A stretch of DNA of 64,000 nucleotides from Solimonas_A sp052035235 (GTDB lineage Bacteria > Pseudomonadota > Gammaproteobacteria > Nevskiales > Nevskiaceae), in contig JBPOHT010000033.1 of assembly GCA_052035235.1 (NCBI GenBank), positions 21,680 through 85,679 on the forward strand, in the 5' to 3' direction. A program made the translations under genes and the position numbers. The notes under the pieces were generated by a model. The model had not been told where the DNA came from. It did no database searches and saw only the letters and a program-made list of their open reading frames with translations. Shown piece after piece: positions 12,001 to 17,926 of the stretch. How positions within the stretch are numbered: position 1 is the first letter of the stretch; every line of letters begins with the position of its first letter.

Positions 12001-14288
12001 GTGTTGTCTCGGCCACGGGCAATGTCACGGCCACAGCGAGCACTGGTGCACTCAAGACCTCGACCATTGGCGGCAGTGCGATCACCCTGACCGCGAACAG
12101 CGGTGCGCTGACCACCGGCGCGATCACCGGCACAGGCGCGGTGACGGCGGATGCGCAGAGCATCTCGCTGGGTGGTGCGGTGCGGGGCACGAGCGTGGAC
12201 CTGGATGCCGCGAACGCTCTGGCTGCCACGGGCCTGCTGGATGTGACGGCCACGGCCGGCACACTGCGCCTGGAGGGTGCGAGCCTGGGCGGTGCAGGTG
12301 CCGATCTCTCGGCGACCGGCGCGCTGATCCTGTTGGGTGATCTTGCCGGCGGCTCGGCACTGGTGGACCTGTCGGGCGCCACGATCACCGCGGATGCCAT
12401 CAGCGGCGGCACGGTGAAGCTCGCGGCCTCGGGCCTGCTGACGGCCGGCAACATCAAGGCGGGCGCTGGTGGCATCACGGCCACGGCATCGGGCCTCGAG
12501 ACCGGGGACCTCACGGCCACGGGCGGCGGCGATATCACGGGGACAGCTACCGCGGGCGATCTGCTGGCCGGAGCCGTCAGCGGTGACGTGGTGACCTTGC
12601 TGGCCAGCGGCGACATCGAGACCGCCGGCATCGTCGCCAATATCCTGTCACTGACTGCGGGCGGCAGCCTGACGACGCTGAACCTGCAGGCCGGCAGCGG
12701 CGGGGCCAGCCTGGTGGCGGCGTCCATCGACGCCGGCTCGATCACGGTGGTGGGCGGCGATCTTTCCGCGACGGCGCAGACCGGCGACCTGGAGGCCGAT
12801 GACATCCTGGCGAACGATGTGGAACTGACCGCCGAACAGGGCGATATCGCGGTGGGCGACGTGACGGCTTCGGAGGCGAGCTTCAGCGCCCCTGAAGGCG
12901 CGGTCACCGTGGGCAGCGTGAATTCCGCTGGCGACGTGGACTTCGACTTCGGCACGGGGCTGGATACCGGCGCCCTGACGCTGGCGGGCACGCTGTTCGC
13001 TGACCTCGACAATACCGATGCGGTGTTCGGCCACGTCAATGCCCAGGCGGTGGACATCACGGTCAGCGGTGGCGACATCGTGATTGGCAACGTGACGGTG
13101 ACCCAGGATATCGACCTGACGGCGTCGGGCAGCGTGAAATTCGGCAACCTCAACGGACAGGACATCGCGATCAGCCTCGGGCAGGACTCGACGATCGGCA
13201 GCAGCCAGGTGATCGCATCCGGCGGCTTCGCGCTCGACGGCGCCGGCGTGCTGGGCGGCAATGCCCTGACCGTGCAGGCACAGAGCATCGACGTCGGTGC
13301 CGGCCTGGCGCTGGATTCGACCAGCTTCACGACATCGGGCAGCGCGAGTTTCAGTGGAGCGCTGTTCGAGGTGCAGACGCTGACGGTGAACGCGGCGAGC
13401 ATCGGCATCGACAACGCCACGCTGGAGGCGGGAGAGGCAACCCTCAACTCCGGCGGCAACGTCACGCTGGCGAATGCACAGCTGATGGGTGGCCGCTACA
13501 CGATCAGTGCTGCGGGCCTGGTGCAGGATGCAGGCGAGGGCGGCTCGACCTTCGACGTGACGGCCCTGGGCATTTCGGCGTCCGAGATCGCGCTGGGTGA
13601 CAGCATCATCCATGTAGGCAACGGCGTGGCCACGATCGGTGGCGACGCCAGCCTGCTGGCGGCGCTGCAGGGCAAGAATCCGGAGCTGCTGCCGGCCTCC
13701 CAGGGGCCCAATGCCAGCTTCATCGCCAGCCGTGTCGAGCTGGGCAGCCTGGAGCTTGCTGGGGACTACCTGTACATCTCGGCCAACGAGCTGCAGTTCA
13801 ACGGCAGCATCGAGGCACCGGTGGACCTGTTCGTGCACTTCAGACCGATGACGGCGAGCGCCGACCTGGGCATCGAGACCGCGGCGGCGATGGCGCGCGA
13901 GATCAACCTGAACCGCAACGAGCACTTCAACGTCTTCCCGGGCACCACGTTCGCGATCGGTGGCATCGGCTTCGGCGGCGATATCTATGTCGGCGAGAAC
14001 GGCCCGGTGACTCTGTCGCCGCGCCAGAGCAACTTCGTCTTCATGACCGAGGGCAGCATCTTCGGTCTGAGCAACCTGGCGACCAATGGCAGCGTCGTGG
14101 TACTCGGGGGGACGGCGGTTTCGTCCACCGAGATCGAGGTTCCGCTGAGCGATGAGTTCAAGCCGGACCTGCCGGGCGACGAACTGAAGATCGACAGCAC
14201 CGAGGACAAGGCCAGCGGTTTCGCGGCGGGCGAGGTGGAGTACGAATCGGCACCCGAGGAGGGCGACGACAGCCTGCAGTGCACCTAA
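3..14288 (+). CDS. Giant filamentous-haemagglutinin-like beta-helix adhesin (5' partial)
   Basis: The frame is open from the first bases of the window, so the start, the signal peptide and any TPS domain lie upstream. About 4,760 residues are visible, made almost entirely of short Gly/Ser/Asp/Thr-rich strands of the type found in right-handed beta-helix exoproteins of the filamentous haemagglutinin class. Two internal tandem arrays are listed separately. The last ~240 residues (from about 13560) leave the repeat pattern and match the C-terminal domain of the TpsA encoded at 46948-50313. The tail is acidic and ends SLQCT; I found no other cysteine in the visible protein. Likely role: a very long cell-surface adhesin secreted by a two-partner system. 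A partner TpsB may lie upstream off-window, or the one at 50324-51967 may serve it. The family assignment is firm; the ligand is unknown. Confidence 0.85.
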   Translation, partial: GTVSGPTTNGVFVDGPPAVGYTFNPGPGGSSYGGIFFQTLGNAIRVDGRLRVSGGYSQGDIQLGDLEGNDIDVSGAGDIELGDVTLSGTGGSVVISNTGGSGSSQDIVIGSLAAAGASLVDIDARNNVQILGNLQADAALVEISSGFDGSGQITASGISGDQVRLQSSGGDISIGGVISANGGFRSGGDIDIDAGGGSVTLNGVSLDGRGQADISASNNARLLGSYDLGADDGELRVYADSVILGAALPAVGIGVTGGLDITADTVTAYGAAGDDAVNATGDVSIRAGTAEFTANLTAGGEVNIDVDADALNLQDVRGSRVRLAAAGFDITVGTISAVGGGSSGLLDVEVSGTETSRVQVGGIDLDTDGYALVSGDSGIDGLDSASFTVGADGTLELRTLSSLDLGSVFGVDGNLVGSGASVTGNVVDVGGDLTLTATDGVDLNAAVTAGGLATIVAGDNSSLTLASLEADGIVLYGGNNTSISAGTLTANGGFRSSGDINVDAFGSYGGVAIGSIELNTAGRVDVTGAAGVSLRDGADVGAGGSLNLRADGGVLQFGSSASSPLSIVGNLYGTANNGARIEAYQDIAVSSGDATLNANGTGASISLFGVLGAEDGRIEIDATGPISIAGLAAGSSIQVDATGSSGSISLGAIGLAVPGDVRVAGANGVTLLGDIDAGIGGSIYVSASGGALSVGSDGAPAGSTMAFTGNLGLETANGADVRAWQDIEVTGGDLVIDADADLEVANLTASDGAVRLTAGGDISTGDITADGGFAFSDGVRIVAEGADPLVNLGSITLLDAGAVYLSGASGVTITQMIDAGGPTGTIEVQASSGTLSLGTASGAVDFVGNLAAYVDSGAGIFANIGAAQDVELQVRTDGVAIGGLEAVSITADGNITLGNTYGGTAVRGDIVIGTLDAGGNVSVTSSRDVDASGTITAVGLVDIDAGAGIGGTGVATLGDVSGNRVYIEADGGVSTGLLTAVSISSGSGDFNVYVASAETVSVSGITLTGGNTGRAYLQGDNGITLDGTNFSLGSDGTLKLSAATSGLDFGTNFSLIGNLEANAGEIDGGALTATGDITLKSPGDIDLTGFISAGGVLEVDGQGGTGVINLQGAYGDRVYIVNDGDITIGGTLSAGGGGSAGSHDIDLLANGGTLSVSSLTMPDGYAYLSGDSKVELDAAGTFAVGYGGTLELVSQTLLDLGSGSDHLRITGALLAKAPAITGNDITTSGNLVMLGGSMDSGSFTLGDIRAARIRIQDLSIGTDITTGLLTATGGGNSSSAGRDIHVHGGLPGNVSIGGIAMASADGFAYVQGGMVSVTDADVGSTGGLEIVADSLSLTNLTQGGRLDVSTGYLQVLGTLNVASADISSPSFASTLNLGTINATGDVTVFSYGDLNATAIEAGGVVSLRAEGSGVTSTVGDITGSRIEFYSTHDVVVTGELAADGGGSASLPDIQVDTASTVTVNGITLLTDGYVYLRGQSGITLNTGADYDVGAGGTLALSMDSFSFGSLTFGSGTFVLSGTLSGGSSSGIQSISGDAIDVSGDLRLAAMDGISFAGQIEAGGAVDLSAGGLIDLDGGITAGGGIELAGGTGISVDGLINGPVAGLDTVAIHTATGSIELNGAVSGANIQIGDMFGGTATSITTQDILASGNLEVSSNSGDINIGSISLVGGDGSIVSGGALSLGGDVTAAGNLTISAATGDLVLQSLEAAAGYLAVDATAGALSLVDATAGGALTLEASGDLTASGDLEGATVVALSDGLVDIGGTVTADGRIELSAAAGVNVDGQISGTNAVSDFVDIYTQAGQIDLAGVSAANGTVRIGDMFGGAAAGINTGALSGVDIQLRTDGATADITVSGTVGADGDAALSAGGNLAISGAVNAGGLVDLDGQAIDTQSLSGNKVLVDASGPLTVVGTVSASNGISLQGSGVSVSGLVDGNAGYVDIGTTGSGAILLASVSGGNLRIGDGVFGGSASGITVSGSLASTGDVEVVGSVADVDIDSFTTVSGDIKVESGGTLAIGGDITSTAGGISLKAGQGSLDLANINVAGAAEIQVQDGALDIGSLSAGSATLQTIDNGSITTGALTTTSGDLYVDAVLGQSAATSSSVTINDVIQSAGLVSITAGPAPGASITATGITAGTSINLGNASVEPTVSISVGDLTAGTTVFAKTDGASLQVGRVEAGGDIGLYAFNDTLTVGGDVISTGGAVTLQADTDLVLAGLTAGGGALYVQADNGSVSAEAVSASGFIFIQSGTGDVTADGLDGDGGITVNATNGQLTINGAVTGSGGSIALNGGDGVSVSGTLSGADEAFESINVRSSGLVELQDVTATGGSVDIESSGGNLSAGAVSGVSGIRLSAAGTLVYSGNLTASNGGVAVYAGAGDLLLSDLTASGGAVDVQADNGFVTVEDVSASASIRLQSGTGNVTATSLDGDGGVIVNAYSGDIAVTGAVTADGGSISLNSGGSLTVGGDLNGADDAFESITIRSAGLVDLQNVTASGGSVDIESSGDDVSVLAVSGPSGIRLSAAGTLAYSGNLTASNGGVAIYAGAGDLLLSDLTAGGGAVDVQADNGFVTVEDVSASASIRLQSGTGNVTATSLDGEGGVIVNAYSGDIEVTGAVTADGGSISLNSGGSLTVGGDINGANDSFESITLRSGGAVDLQNVTASGGSVDIESSGNDVSALAVSGTSGIRLSADGTLSYIGNLTTSNGGITLYAGAGDLLLADLTAGGAVTVQADNGSVTVDDVSAGAAIQLQSGTGDVTVTSLDGDGGITVNAYAGQLVVASAVTASGGSIALNGGNGVEVGGNISGADDAFESIDIRSDNGAVELQDVTATGGSIVIDNSLGGTAAPITVGAVTAAGNVDIASIDNVTLDGAVSGAVVNITAATLDSATAVDVSATGGQVFIDADIQAPIIDIEAASSVTVTGSIDAGTAGSVTLVANNGDVSTGAITTSDLTVTANTIDFGDLDLTGDLSLTSNVGDITTGALTAAGIMLDSAADIVLGGAVSGDSIFMSADDISGVIDMTAAAGNLELNVSTVTAGSIDLSGRDGITVSGQLQAAGGSVSLLASNGLLQVGGITAANLNATALSIDVSDLFGAADASLSGDVSLAATAGDITGGDLSAGGSMTLSASDAIDTGDISGSSILLTAASIDAGAITASGDVSAAASAGDITAVAVTGANVTLTAAAGTLDSGAITANAALVADAQDIILRGSVTGASVDLQAANQLAATGLLDVAATAGTLRLEGASLGGNGADLSATGAVTLVGNLGAGTVAVSIVGNGITADDISGASLLLTGGVGMVDTDNLTATAGAITVTSGSIDAGVVAATGDVTAIASSGALKTATIGGSVITLTANSGALTTGAITGAGAVTADAQSISLGGAVQGSSVDLDAANALSATGLLDVTATAGTLRLEGASLGGNGADLSATGLVTLVGNLNAGSSSVTVGGNGITADDISGASLLLAGGAGLVDTDNLTASAGAITVTGGSIDAGVVSATGNVTATAGSGALKTSTIDGGTITLTANSGALTTGAITGAGAVTADAQSISLGGAVQGSSVDLDAANALAATGLLDVTATAGTLRLEGASLGGNGADLSATSGVTLVGNLDAGTGAVSILGNGITADGIGGGSLLLTGGSGLVDTDNLTATAGAITVTGGSIDAGIVSATGDVTATASNGAFKTSTIGGSVITLTANSGALTTGAITGTGAVTADAQSISLGGAVQGASVDLDAANGLAATGVLDVTATAGALRLEGSSLSGSGADLSATGSVTLVGNLDTGTGAISVAGNGITAGDISGGSLLLTGGTGAVNIDNLTASAGAITVTGGSIDAGVVSAAGNVTATASSGALKTSTIDGGAITLTANSGALTTGAITGAGAVTADAQSISLGGAVQGSSVDLDAANVLAATGLLDVTATAGALRLEGASLGGNGADLSATGAVMLVGNLGAGTGAVVISGNGITANDISGSSLLLTGGTGVVDTDDLTATAGAITVTGGSIDAGVVSATGNVTATASTGALKTSTIGGSAITLTANSGALTTGAITGTGAVTADAQSISLGGAVRGTSVDLDAANALAATGLLDVTATAGTLRLEGASLGGAGADLSATGALILLGDLAGGSALVDLSGATITADAISGGTVKLAASGLLTAGNIKAGAGGITATASGLETGDLTATGGGDITGTATAGDLLAGAVSGDVVTLLASGDIETAGIVANILSLTAGGSLTTLNLQAGSGGASLVAASIDAGSITVVGGDLSATAQTGDLEADDILANDVELTAEQGDIAVGDVTASEASFSAPEGAVTVGSVNSAGDVDFDFGTGLDTGALTLAGTLFADLDNTDAVFGHVNAQAVDITVSGGDIVIGNVTVTQDIDLTASGSVKFGNLNGQDIAISLGQDSTIGSSQVIASGGFALDGAGVLGGNALTVQAQSIDVGAGLALDSTSFTTSGSASFSGALFEVQTLTVNAASIGIDNATLEAGEATLNSGGNVTLANAQLMGGRYTISAAGLVQDAGEGGSTFDVTALGISASEIALGDSIIHVGNGVATIGGDASLLAALQGKNPELLPASQGPNASFIASRVELGSLELAGDYLYISANELQFNGSIEAPVDLFVHFRPMTASADLGIETAAAMAREINLNRNEHFNVFPGTTFAIGGIGFGGDIYVGENGPVTLSPRQSNFVFMTEGSIFGLSNLATNGSVVVLGGTAVSSTEIEVPLSDEFKPDLPGDELKIDSTEDKASGFAAGEVEYESAPEEGDDSLQCT
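6591..8530 (+). repeat. Tandem array A inside the adhesin, 504-nt (168-residue) period, ~4 units
   Basis: Equivalent codons, taking the Ala codon after Gln in the VQADNG motif, fall at 6696, 7200, 7704 and 8205. The spacings are therefore 504, 504 and 501 nt; the last unit lacks one glycine codon. Each unit carries in order VQADNG, QSGTG, LDGDGG or LDGEGG, a GGSI strand, the stretch around DAFESI or DSFESI, a D/N-VTA-GGS strand and SGIRLSA. Units 2 and 3 are the most alike. The reading frame is kept throughout. Confidence 0.9.
9553..12420 (+). repeat. Tandem array B inside the adhesin, exact 507-nt (169-residue) period, ~5.6 units
   Basis: The Thr/Ala codon in the motif TAG(T/A)LRLEG occurs at 9726, 10233, 10740, 11247, 11754 and 12261, so all five spacings are exactly 507 nt. 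Each unit includes ADAQSISLGGAV (first unit diverged), SVDLDAAN, TGLLDVTATAG, NGADLSAT, NGITADDISG, the Asp-Asn-Leu-Thr strand and the GSIDAGVVSATG strand. Units differ by scattered, mostly synonymous changes. The sequence is distinct from array A although the unit length is nearly the same. Confidence 0.92.
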
Positions 14289-14340
14289 GGTTCTTAGGTC
14301 CTTTCGGGCCATGCCGGGCCGCCGTGTGAGGGCGGCCCGG
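14284..14340 (+). terminator. Stem-loops after the giant adhesin
   Basis: Two inverted repeats follow the stop codon. The first is CCTAAG/CTTAGG (14284-14289 and 14293-14298), which begins within the stop codon. The second is a perfect 10-bp stem CCGGGCCGCC/GGCGGCCCGG with a 7-nt loop (14314-14323 and 14331-14340). Neither has a good T-tract, so this is a possible but not classical terminator. Confidence 0.45.
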
Positions 14341-14401
14341 CCTCGCTATGATGGAGCTCCGGCGCAAGACCGGAGCCAGCCTGTCGCTAGCGAGGAGAAC
14401 C

Positions 14402-16588
14402 ATGAGCGAACAAGTCCACTACGGCGCCTGCAATCTCTGCGAGGCGATCTGCGGCCTGGAGTTCCGGGTGCGCGACGGGCACATCGTCTCGATCCGCGGC
14501 GACGACAAGGACCCCCTGTCGCGAGGGCATATCTGCCCCAAGGCCGTGGCCCTGCAAGATTTGCACGAGGATCCGGATCGCCTGCGCCGGCCGCTCAAGC
14601 GTGTGGGCGAACGCTGGGAAGAGGTTGGCTGGGACGAGGCGCTGGACGAGATCGCCGACCGGCTGGTGGCGGTGCAGCGCCAGCATGGCGTCAACAGCGT
14701 CGCGGCCTATCTCGGCAACCCCAGCGTGCACAACTGGGGCAACCTCACCCATAGCGCTGCATTGTTCGGCCCGCTGAAGACGCGCAGTCGCTATTCCGCC
14801 ACCTCGGTGGACCAGTTGCCGCACCAGCTGGTGGCCTACTGGCTCTACGGGCATCAGTTGCTGCTGCCCGTGCCGGACATCGACCGCAGTCAGTACATCC
14901 TGATGCTGGGCGCCAATCCCATGGCGTCCAACGGCAGCCTGTGGACGGTGCCGGACTTCCGCAACCGGCTGAAGGCAATGCAGGCCCGTGGCGGCCGGCT
15001 GGTGCTGATCGATCCGCGCCGCACGGAAACGGCCGAGGTCGCGGACGAGCACCACTTCATCCGCCCCGGCAGCGATGCGGCCCTGCTGCTGGCCCTGCTC
15101 AACGTGGTGATGAACGAAGGCCTGGCCAAGCCCGGCCGGCTGGCGGAGTTCACCGATGGCCTGGACCAGGCCGCGGACGCGCTGCGCAGCTATACGCCGG
15201 AGCGCGCCGCGGCCGTCACCGGCATTGCGGCGGACGACATCCGGCGCATCGCACGCGACCTGGCGGCGGCACCGACCGCCGCGGTCTATGGCCGCATGGG
15301 CGTATCGACGCAAGCCTTCGGCACGCTGTGCCAGTGGGCCATCCAGCTGCTCAACATCGCCACCGGCAATCTCGACCGCGAGGGCGGCGTGATGCTGCCG
15401 CATCCGGCGGTGGACCTGATCAAGGGCGGCAATTCCAAGCCAGGCCACTATGCCGCCTGGAAGACCCGCGTGCGCGGCCTGCCGGAGTTTGGCGGCGAGC
15501 TGCCGGTGTCGGCGCTGGCGGAGGAGATCCTGACGCCCGGCGAGGGCCAGGTTCGTGCGCTGATCACCATCGCCGGCAACCCGGTGCTGTCCACGCCCAA
15601 TGGCCGGCAGCTCGACCAGGCACTGGAGCAGCTCGACCTGATGGTCTGCGTGGACACTTATCTCAACGAGACCACGCGGCACGCGCATTTCATCCTGCCG
15701 CCCACCGGTGGCCTGGAGCACGATCACTACGACCTGGTGTTCCACCACCTGGCGGTGCGCAACACCGCCAAGTACAGCCCGGCGCTCTTTCCCAAGCCCA
15801 AGGGCGCGCTGCACGACTGGGAGATTTTCGCGAAGCTGGGCCGCCGCCTGCGCGAGCGCCAGGACGAGCGCCCTCGCGGGTCGCTGATGAAGCGGCTCAG
15901 CGCCAAGCTCAAGGACGAGTTCCTGCTGCGCGCGCCGCCGCACCGCATCCTGGACCTGGGCCTGCGCCTGGGGCCCTACGGCCGCAAGGCGCCGCAGAAG
16001 CTGAGCCTGGCCAAGCTCAAGGCCAATCCGCATGGAGTGGACCTGGGCCCGCTGCGCCCGGCATTGCCGCAACGGCTGCATGGCAAGAGCAAGCGTATCG
16101 CCGCGGCCCCGGCGGCCGTGCTGGCCGACCTGCAGCGTTTCGAGCGCGAGCTGCTGTCGCAGGAAGCGGTGGCACCACGGCCGGGCGAGCTGTGGCTGAT
16201 CGGCCGCCGCCACGTGCGCAGCAACAATTCCTGGATGCACAACTCGCAGCGGCTGGTAAAAGGCAAGCCGCGTCACCAGCTGTTCATGCATCCGCAGGAT
16301 CTCGCGGCGCGTGGCCTGGCCGATGGGCAGATGGTGCGGGTCAGCTCCCGCGTTGGCAGCGTGGATGTGGAGATGCAGGCCACCGAGGACATCATGCCCG
16401 GTGTGGTCTCGCTGCCCCACGGCTGGGGGCATGCGCGCCCGGGCGTGAAGCTGCGCATTGCCCAGGCGCAGGCGGGACAGAGCGCCAATGACCTCACGGA
16501 CGACCAGGCGCTGGACGCGCTGTCCGGCAACGCCGCGCTCAATGGCATTCCGGTGACGGTGGAAGCGGCGAGGGTGCGGGCCGCCTGA
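14402..16588 (+). CDS. Molybdopterin-dependent oxidoreductase, [4Fe-4S]-containing
   Basis: A 728-residue protein of the molybdopterin (bis-MGD) oxidoreductase superfamily. The N-terminus carries the [4Fe-4S] cluster motif with Cys10, Cys13, Cys17 and Cys45 (CNLC, AIC and HICPK). The central part has the usual LGANP and IDPRRTETA segments. The C-terminal ~120 residues form the molybdopterin dinucleotide-binding domain, with RRHVRSNNSWMHN and a GWGHARPG-type segment. There is no signal peptide, so it is probably cytoplasmic. I chose the ATG at 14402 because GAGGAGA lies just upstream; an in-frame ATG at 14348 has no ribosome-binding site and adds 18 atypical residues. The substrate cannot be told from sequence; formate dehydrogenase-like and other members are equally possible. 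It stands alone, without obvious partner subunits. Confidence 0.9.
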   Translation: MSEQVHYGACNLCEAICGLEFRVRDGHIVSIRGDDKDPLSRGHICPKAVALQDLHEDPDRLRRPLKRVGERWEEVGWDEALDEIADRLVAVQRQHGVNSVAAYLGNPSVHNWGNLTHSAALFGPLKTRSRYSATSVDQLPHQLVAYWLYGHQLLLPVPDIDRSQYILMLGANPMASNGSLWTVPDFRNRLKAMQARGGRLVLIDPRRTETAEVADEHHFIRPGSDAALLLALLNVVMNEGLAKPGRLAEFTDGLDQAADALRSYTPERAAAVTGIAADDIRRIARDLAAAPTAAVYGRMGVSTQAFGTLCQWAIQLLNIATGNLDREGGVMLPHPAVDLIKGGNSKPGHYAAWKTRVRGLPEFGGELPVSALAEEILTPGEGQVRALITIAGNPVLSTPNGRQLDQALEQLDLMVCVDTYLNETTRHAHFILPPTGGLEHDHYDLVFHHLAVRNTAKYSPALFPKPKGALHDWEIFAKLGRRLRERQDERPRGSLMKRLSAKLKDEFLLRAPPHRILDLGLRLGPYGRKAPQKLSLAKLKANPHGVDLGPLRPALPQRLHGKSKRIAAAPAAVLADLQRFERELLSQEAVAPRPGELWLIGRRHVRSNNSWMHNSQRLVKGKPRHQLFMHPQDLAARGLADGQMVRVSSRVGSVDVEMQATEDIMPGVVSLPHGWGHARPGVKLRIAQAQAGQSANDLTDDQALDALSGNAALNGIPVTVEAARVRAA

Positions 16589-16639
16589 CGGATCGGGGCG
16601 TAAAAGCGGACCTGGGGCACACCTGACGACCGGACCACG

Positions 16640-16668
16640 TTGTCCGGGGCCATGGGCTCCAGTAGATT
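16640..16668 (+). promoter_or_regulatory. Candidate sigma-70 promoter for the M48/AIM24 operon
   Basis: TTGTCC (16640-16645) and TAGATT (16663-16668) are separated by 17 nt, about 50 nt upstream of the TTG start at 16718. This also argues against starting the M48 protein at the ATG at 16640, which would lie inside the -35 box. Confidence 0.5.
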
Positions 16669-16717
16669 GGCGCCTGCATTCCGCTGCAGACCGCACCGAC
16701 TCCCGGGGAGAGCCGCT

Positions 16718-17926
16718 TTGCCGTCGCCGTCCCGCTACGCCGCACATGCCTTTCACGACAGCCTTCCGAATGGCCGCAGCTCCGGTGAGCTGCTGGTCAC
16801 GCCGCTGGGCTTCCAGTTCCGCTGTGTGGCTGGCGCGGTGGACCTCCCTTTCCGTGGCGCGGAGCTGCGCCTGGGTGGCGCCTCGGACCGCCTGGTGTTC
16901 GTCAGCAACCCGGCCCGGCCCGGCTGGTCGGTATACACCGACGACCGCGGCCTGATCGCCGACCCGCTGCTGGCGCAGCAGCCGGAGCTGCAGCAGGCCC
17001 TGTCCTCGATGCGCCGCAAGCGCACCGGCGGCTGGCTGGCGACTATCGCCATTGCCTTGCTGCTGCTGGGCCTGCCGCTGGCCTTCCTGTTCAACATCGA
17101 CATCTTTGCCGGCATGGCGGCAAAGCGCATTCCGGCGGAATGGGAGGAGGGCCTGGGCAAGCGGGTCTTCGCCCAGTACGAGATCGGCGCGCAGCTGATC
17201 GAGGACAAGGCCGTGGCGGCGCAGTTGAAGAAGCTGACCGATCCGCTGGAGCAGCAGATCGAGAATCCGCGCTATCCGTTCCGCTTCCATATCGCCAGGG
17301 ACAGCCAGATCAACGCCTTCGCCCTGCCGGGCGGCTACGTGGTGATCAATTCGGAGCTGATCCTGCGCGCCCGCAGTGCCGACGAGTTGCTGGGCGTGAC
17401 GGCGCACGAGATGTCGCACGTCACCGAGCAGCACGGCATGCGCTCCGTCATCACGTCGGCCGGCGTGCTGTTGATCGCCCAGGGCCTGCTGGGTGACGTG
17501 GCAGGCCTGGCGGCGACGCTGGCTTCTGCCGCGCCGCTGCTGCTCAACCAGAGCTATTCGCGCGGTTTCGAGAAGCAGGCCGACAAGCGCGGCGTGGAGC
17601 TGCTGCAGCGTGCTGGCATCGATCCGCTGGGCATGGTGCGCTTCTTCGAGCTGGTGCAGTCCGAAGAGAAGAAGCGCCAGGAAAAGATTCGCAAGACCGC
17701 CGGTGACCGCACTGCGGACGTGCTGGAGGGAGCCTCCAAGTTCCTCAGCACACACCCGCAGACCCAGGACCGCATCGAGGCCATCCGCAAGATGGCGGCG
17801 AAGCAGCCGGGGCCCTACGTGAACCTGGACGCCGATTTCCAGCGCCTGCAGGAGCAGGTCCGGGCGATCGTGGCGCAAGACAACAAGGAAGAAGAGGAAG
17901 GGACGGAAGATGAAAACCGCAATTGA
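16718..17926 (+). CDS. M48-family membrane metalloprotease
   Basis: A 402-residue protein from a TTG start, chosen because GGGGAG sits 7 nt upstream at 16705-16710. It has an N-terminal domain of about 80 residues often fused to M48 proteases, one transmembrane segment (about residues 106-127), then the peptidase domain. Zinc ligands are visible in HEMSH (His230, Glu231, His234) and the downstream FEKQAD segment (Glu285). A second hydrophobic stretch follows the HExxH helix, and the C-terminus is charged and low in complexity. It resembles YcaL/LoiP/BepA-type proteases, which act on envelope proteins. Its last 17 nt overlap the first of three AIM24 genes, so the four genes probably form one operon; that suggests a shared membrane-stress or quality-control role, which is inference. 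Confidence 0.88.
   Translation: MPSPSRYAAHAFHDSLPNGRSSGELLVTPLGFQFRCVAGAVDLPFRGAELRLGGASDRLVFVSNPARPGWSVYTDDRGLIADPLLAQQPELQQALSSMRRKRTGGWLATIAIALLLLGLPLAFLFNIDIFAGMAAKRIPAEWEEGLGKRVFAQYEIGAQLIEDKAVAAQLKKLTDPLEQQIENPRYPFRFHIARDSQINAFALPGGYVVINSELILRARSADELLGVTAHEMSHVTEQHGMRSVITSAGVLLIAQGLLGDVAGLAATLASAAPLLLNQSYSRGFEKQADKRGVELLQRAGIDPLGMVRFFELVQSEEKKRQEKIRKTAGDRTADVLEGASKFLSTHPQTQDRIEAIRKMAAKQPGPYVNLDADFQRLQEQVRAIVAQDNKEEEEGTEDENRN

Noticed and set aside
6591..12420. Regular repeats considered as a CRISPR array
   Set aside because: Units are about 500 nt, in frame and coding, without short repeats and unique spacers.
9680..13465. Second long minus-strand open frame (1,261 codons) opposite the adhesin
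   Set aside because: Its composition (Ala/Pro/Ser/Val) repeats with the 507-nt period of the sense gene, so it is a shadow.
14348..14402. Upstream ATG for the molybdopterin oxidoreductase
   Set aside because: No ribosome-binding site; the extra 18 residues precede a conserved N-terminus, and GAGGAGA marks the ATG at 14402.
16640..16717. ATG at 16640 as start of the M48 protease
   Set aside because: It lies in the likely -35 box, and the extra residues are unlike the family; the TTG at 16718 has a good GGGGAG site.
14387..17878. Minus-strand open frame opposite the molybdopterin oxidoreductase and M48 genes
   Set aside because: It spans two well-supported sense genes and shows no family motif.
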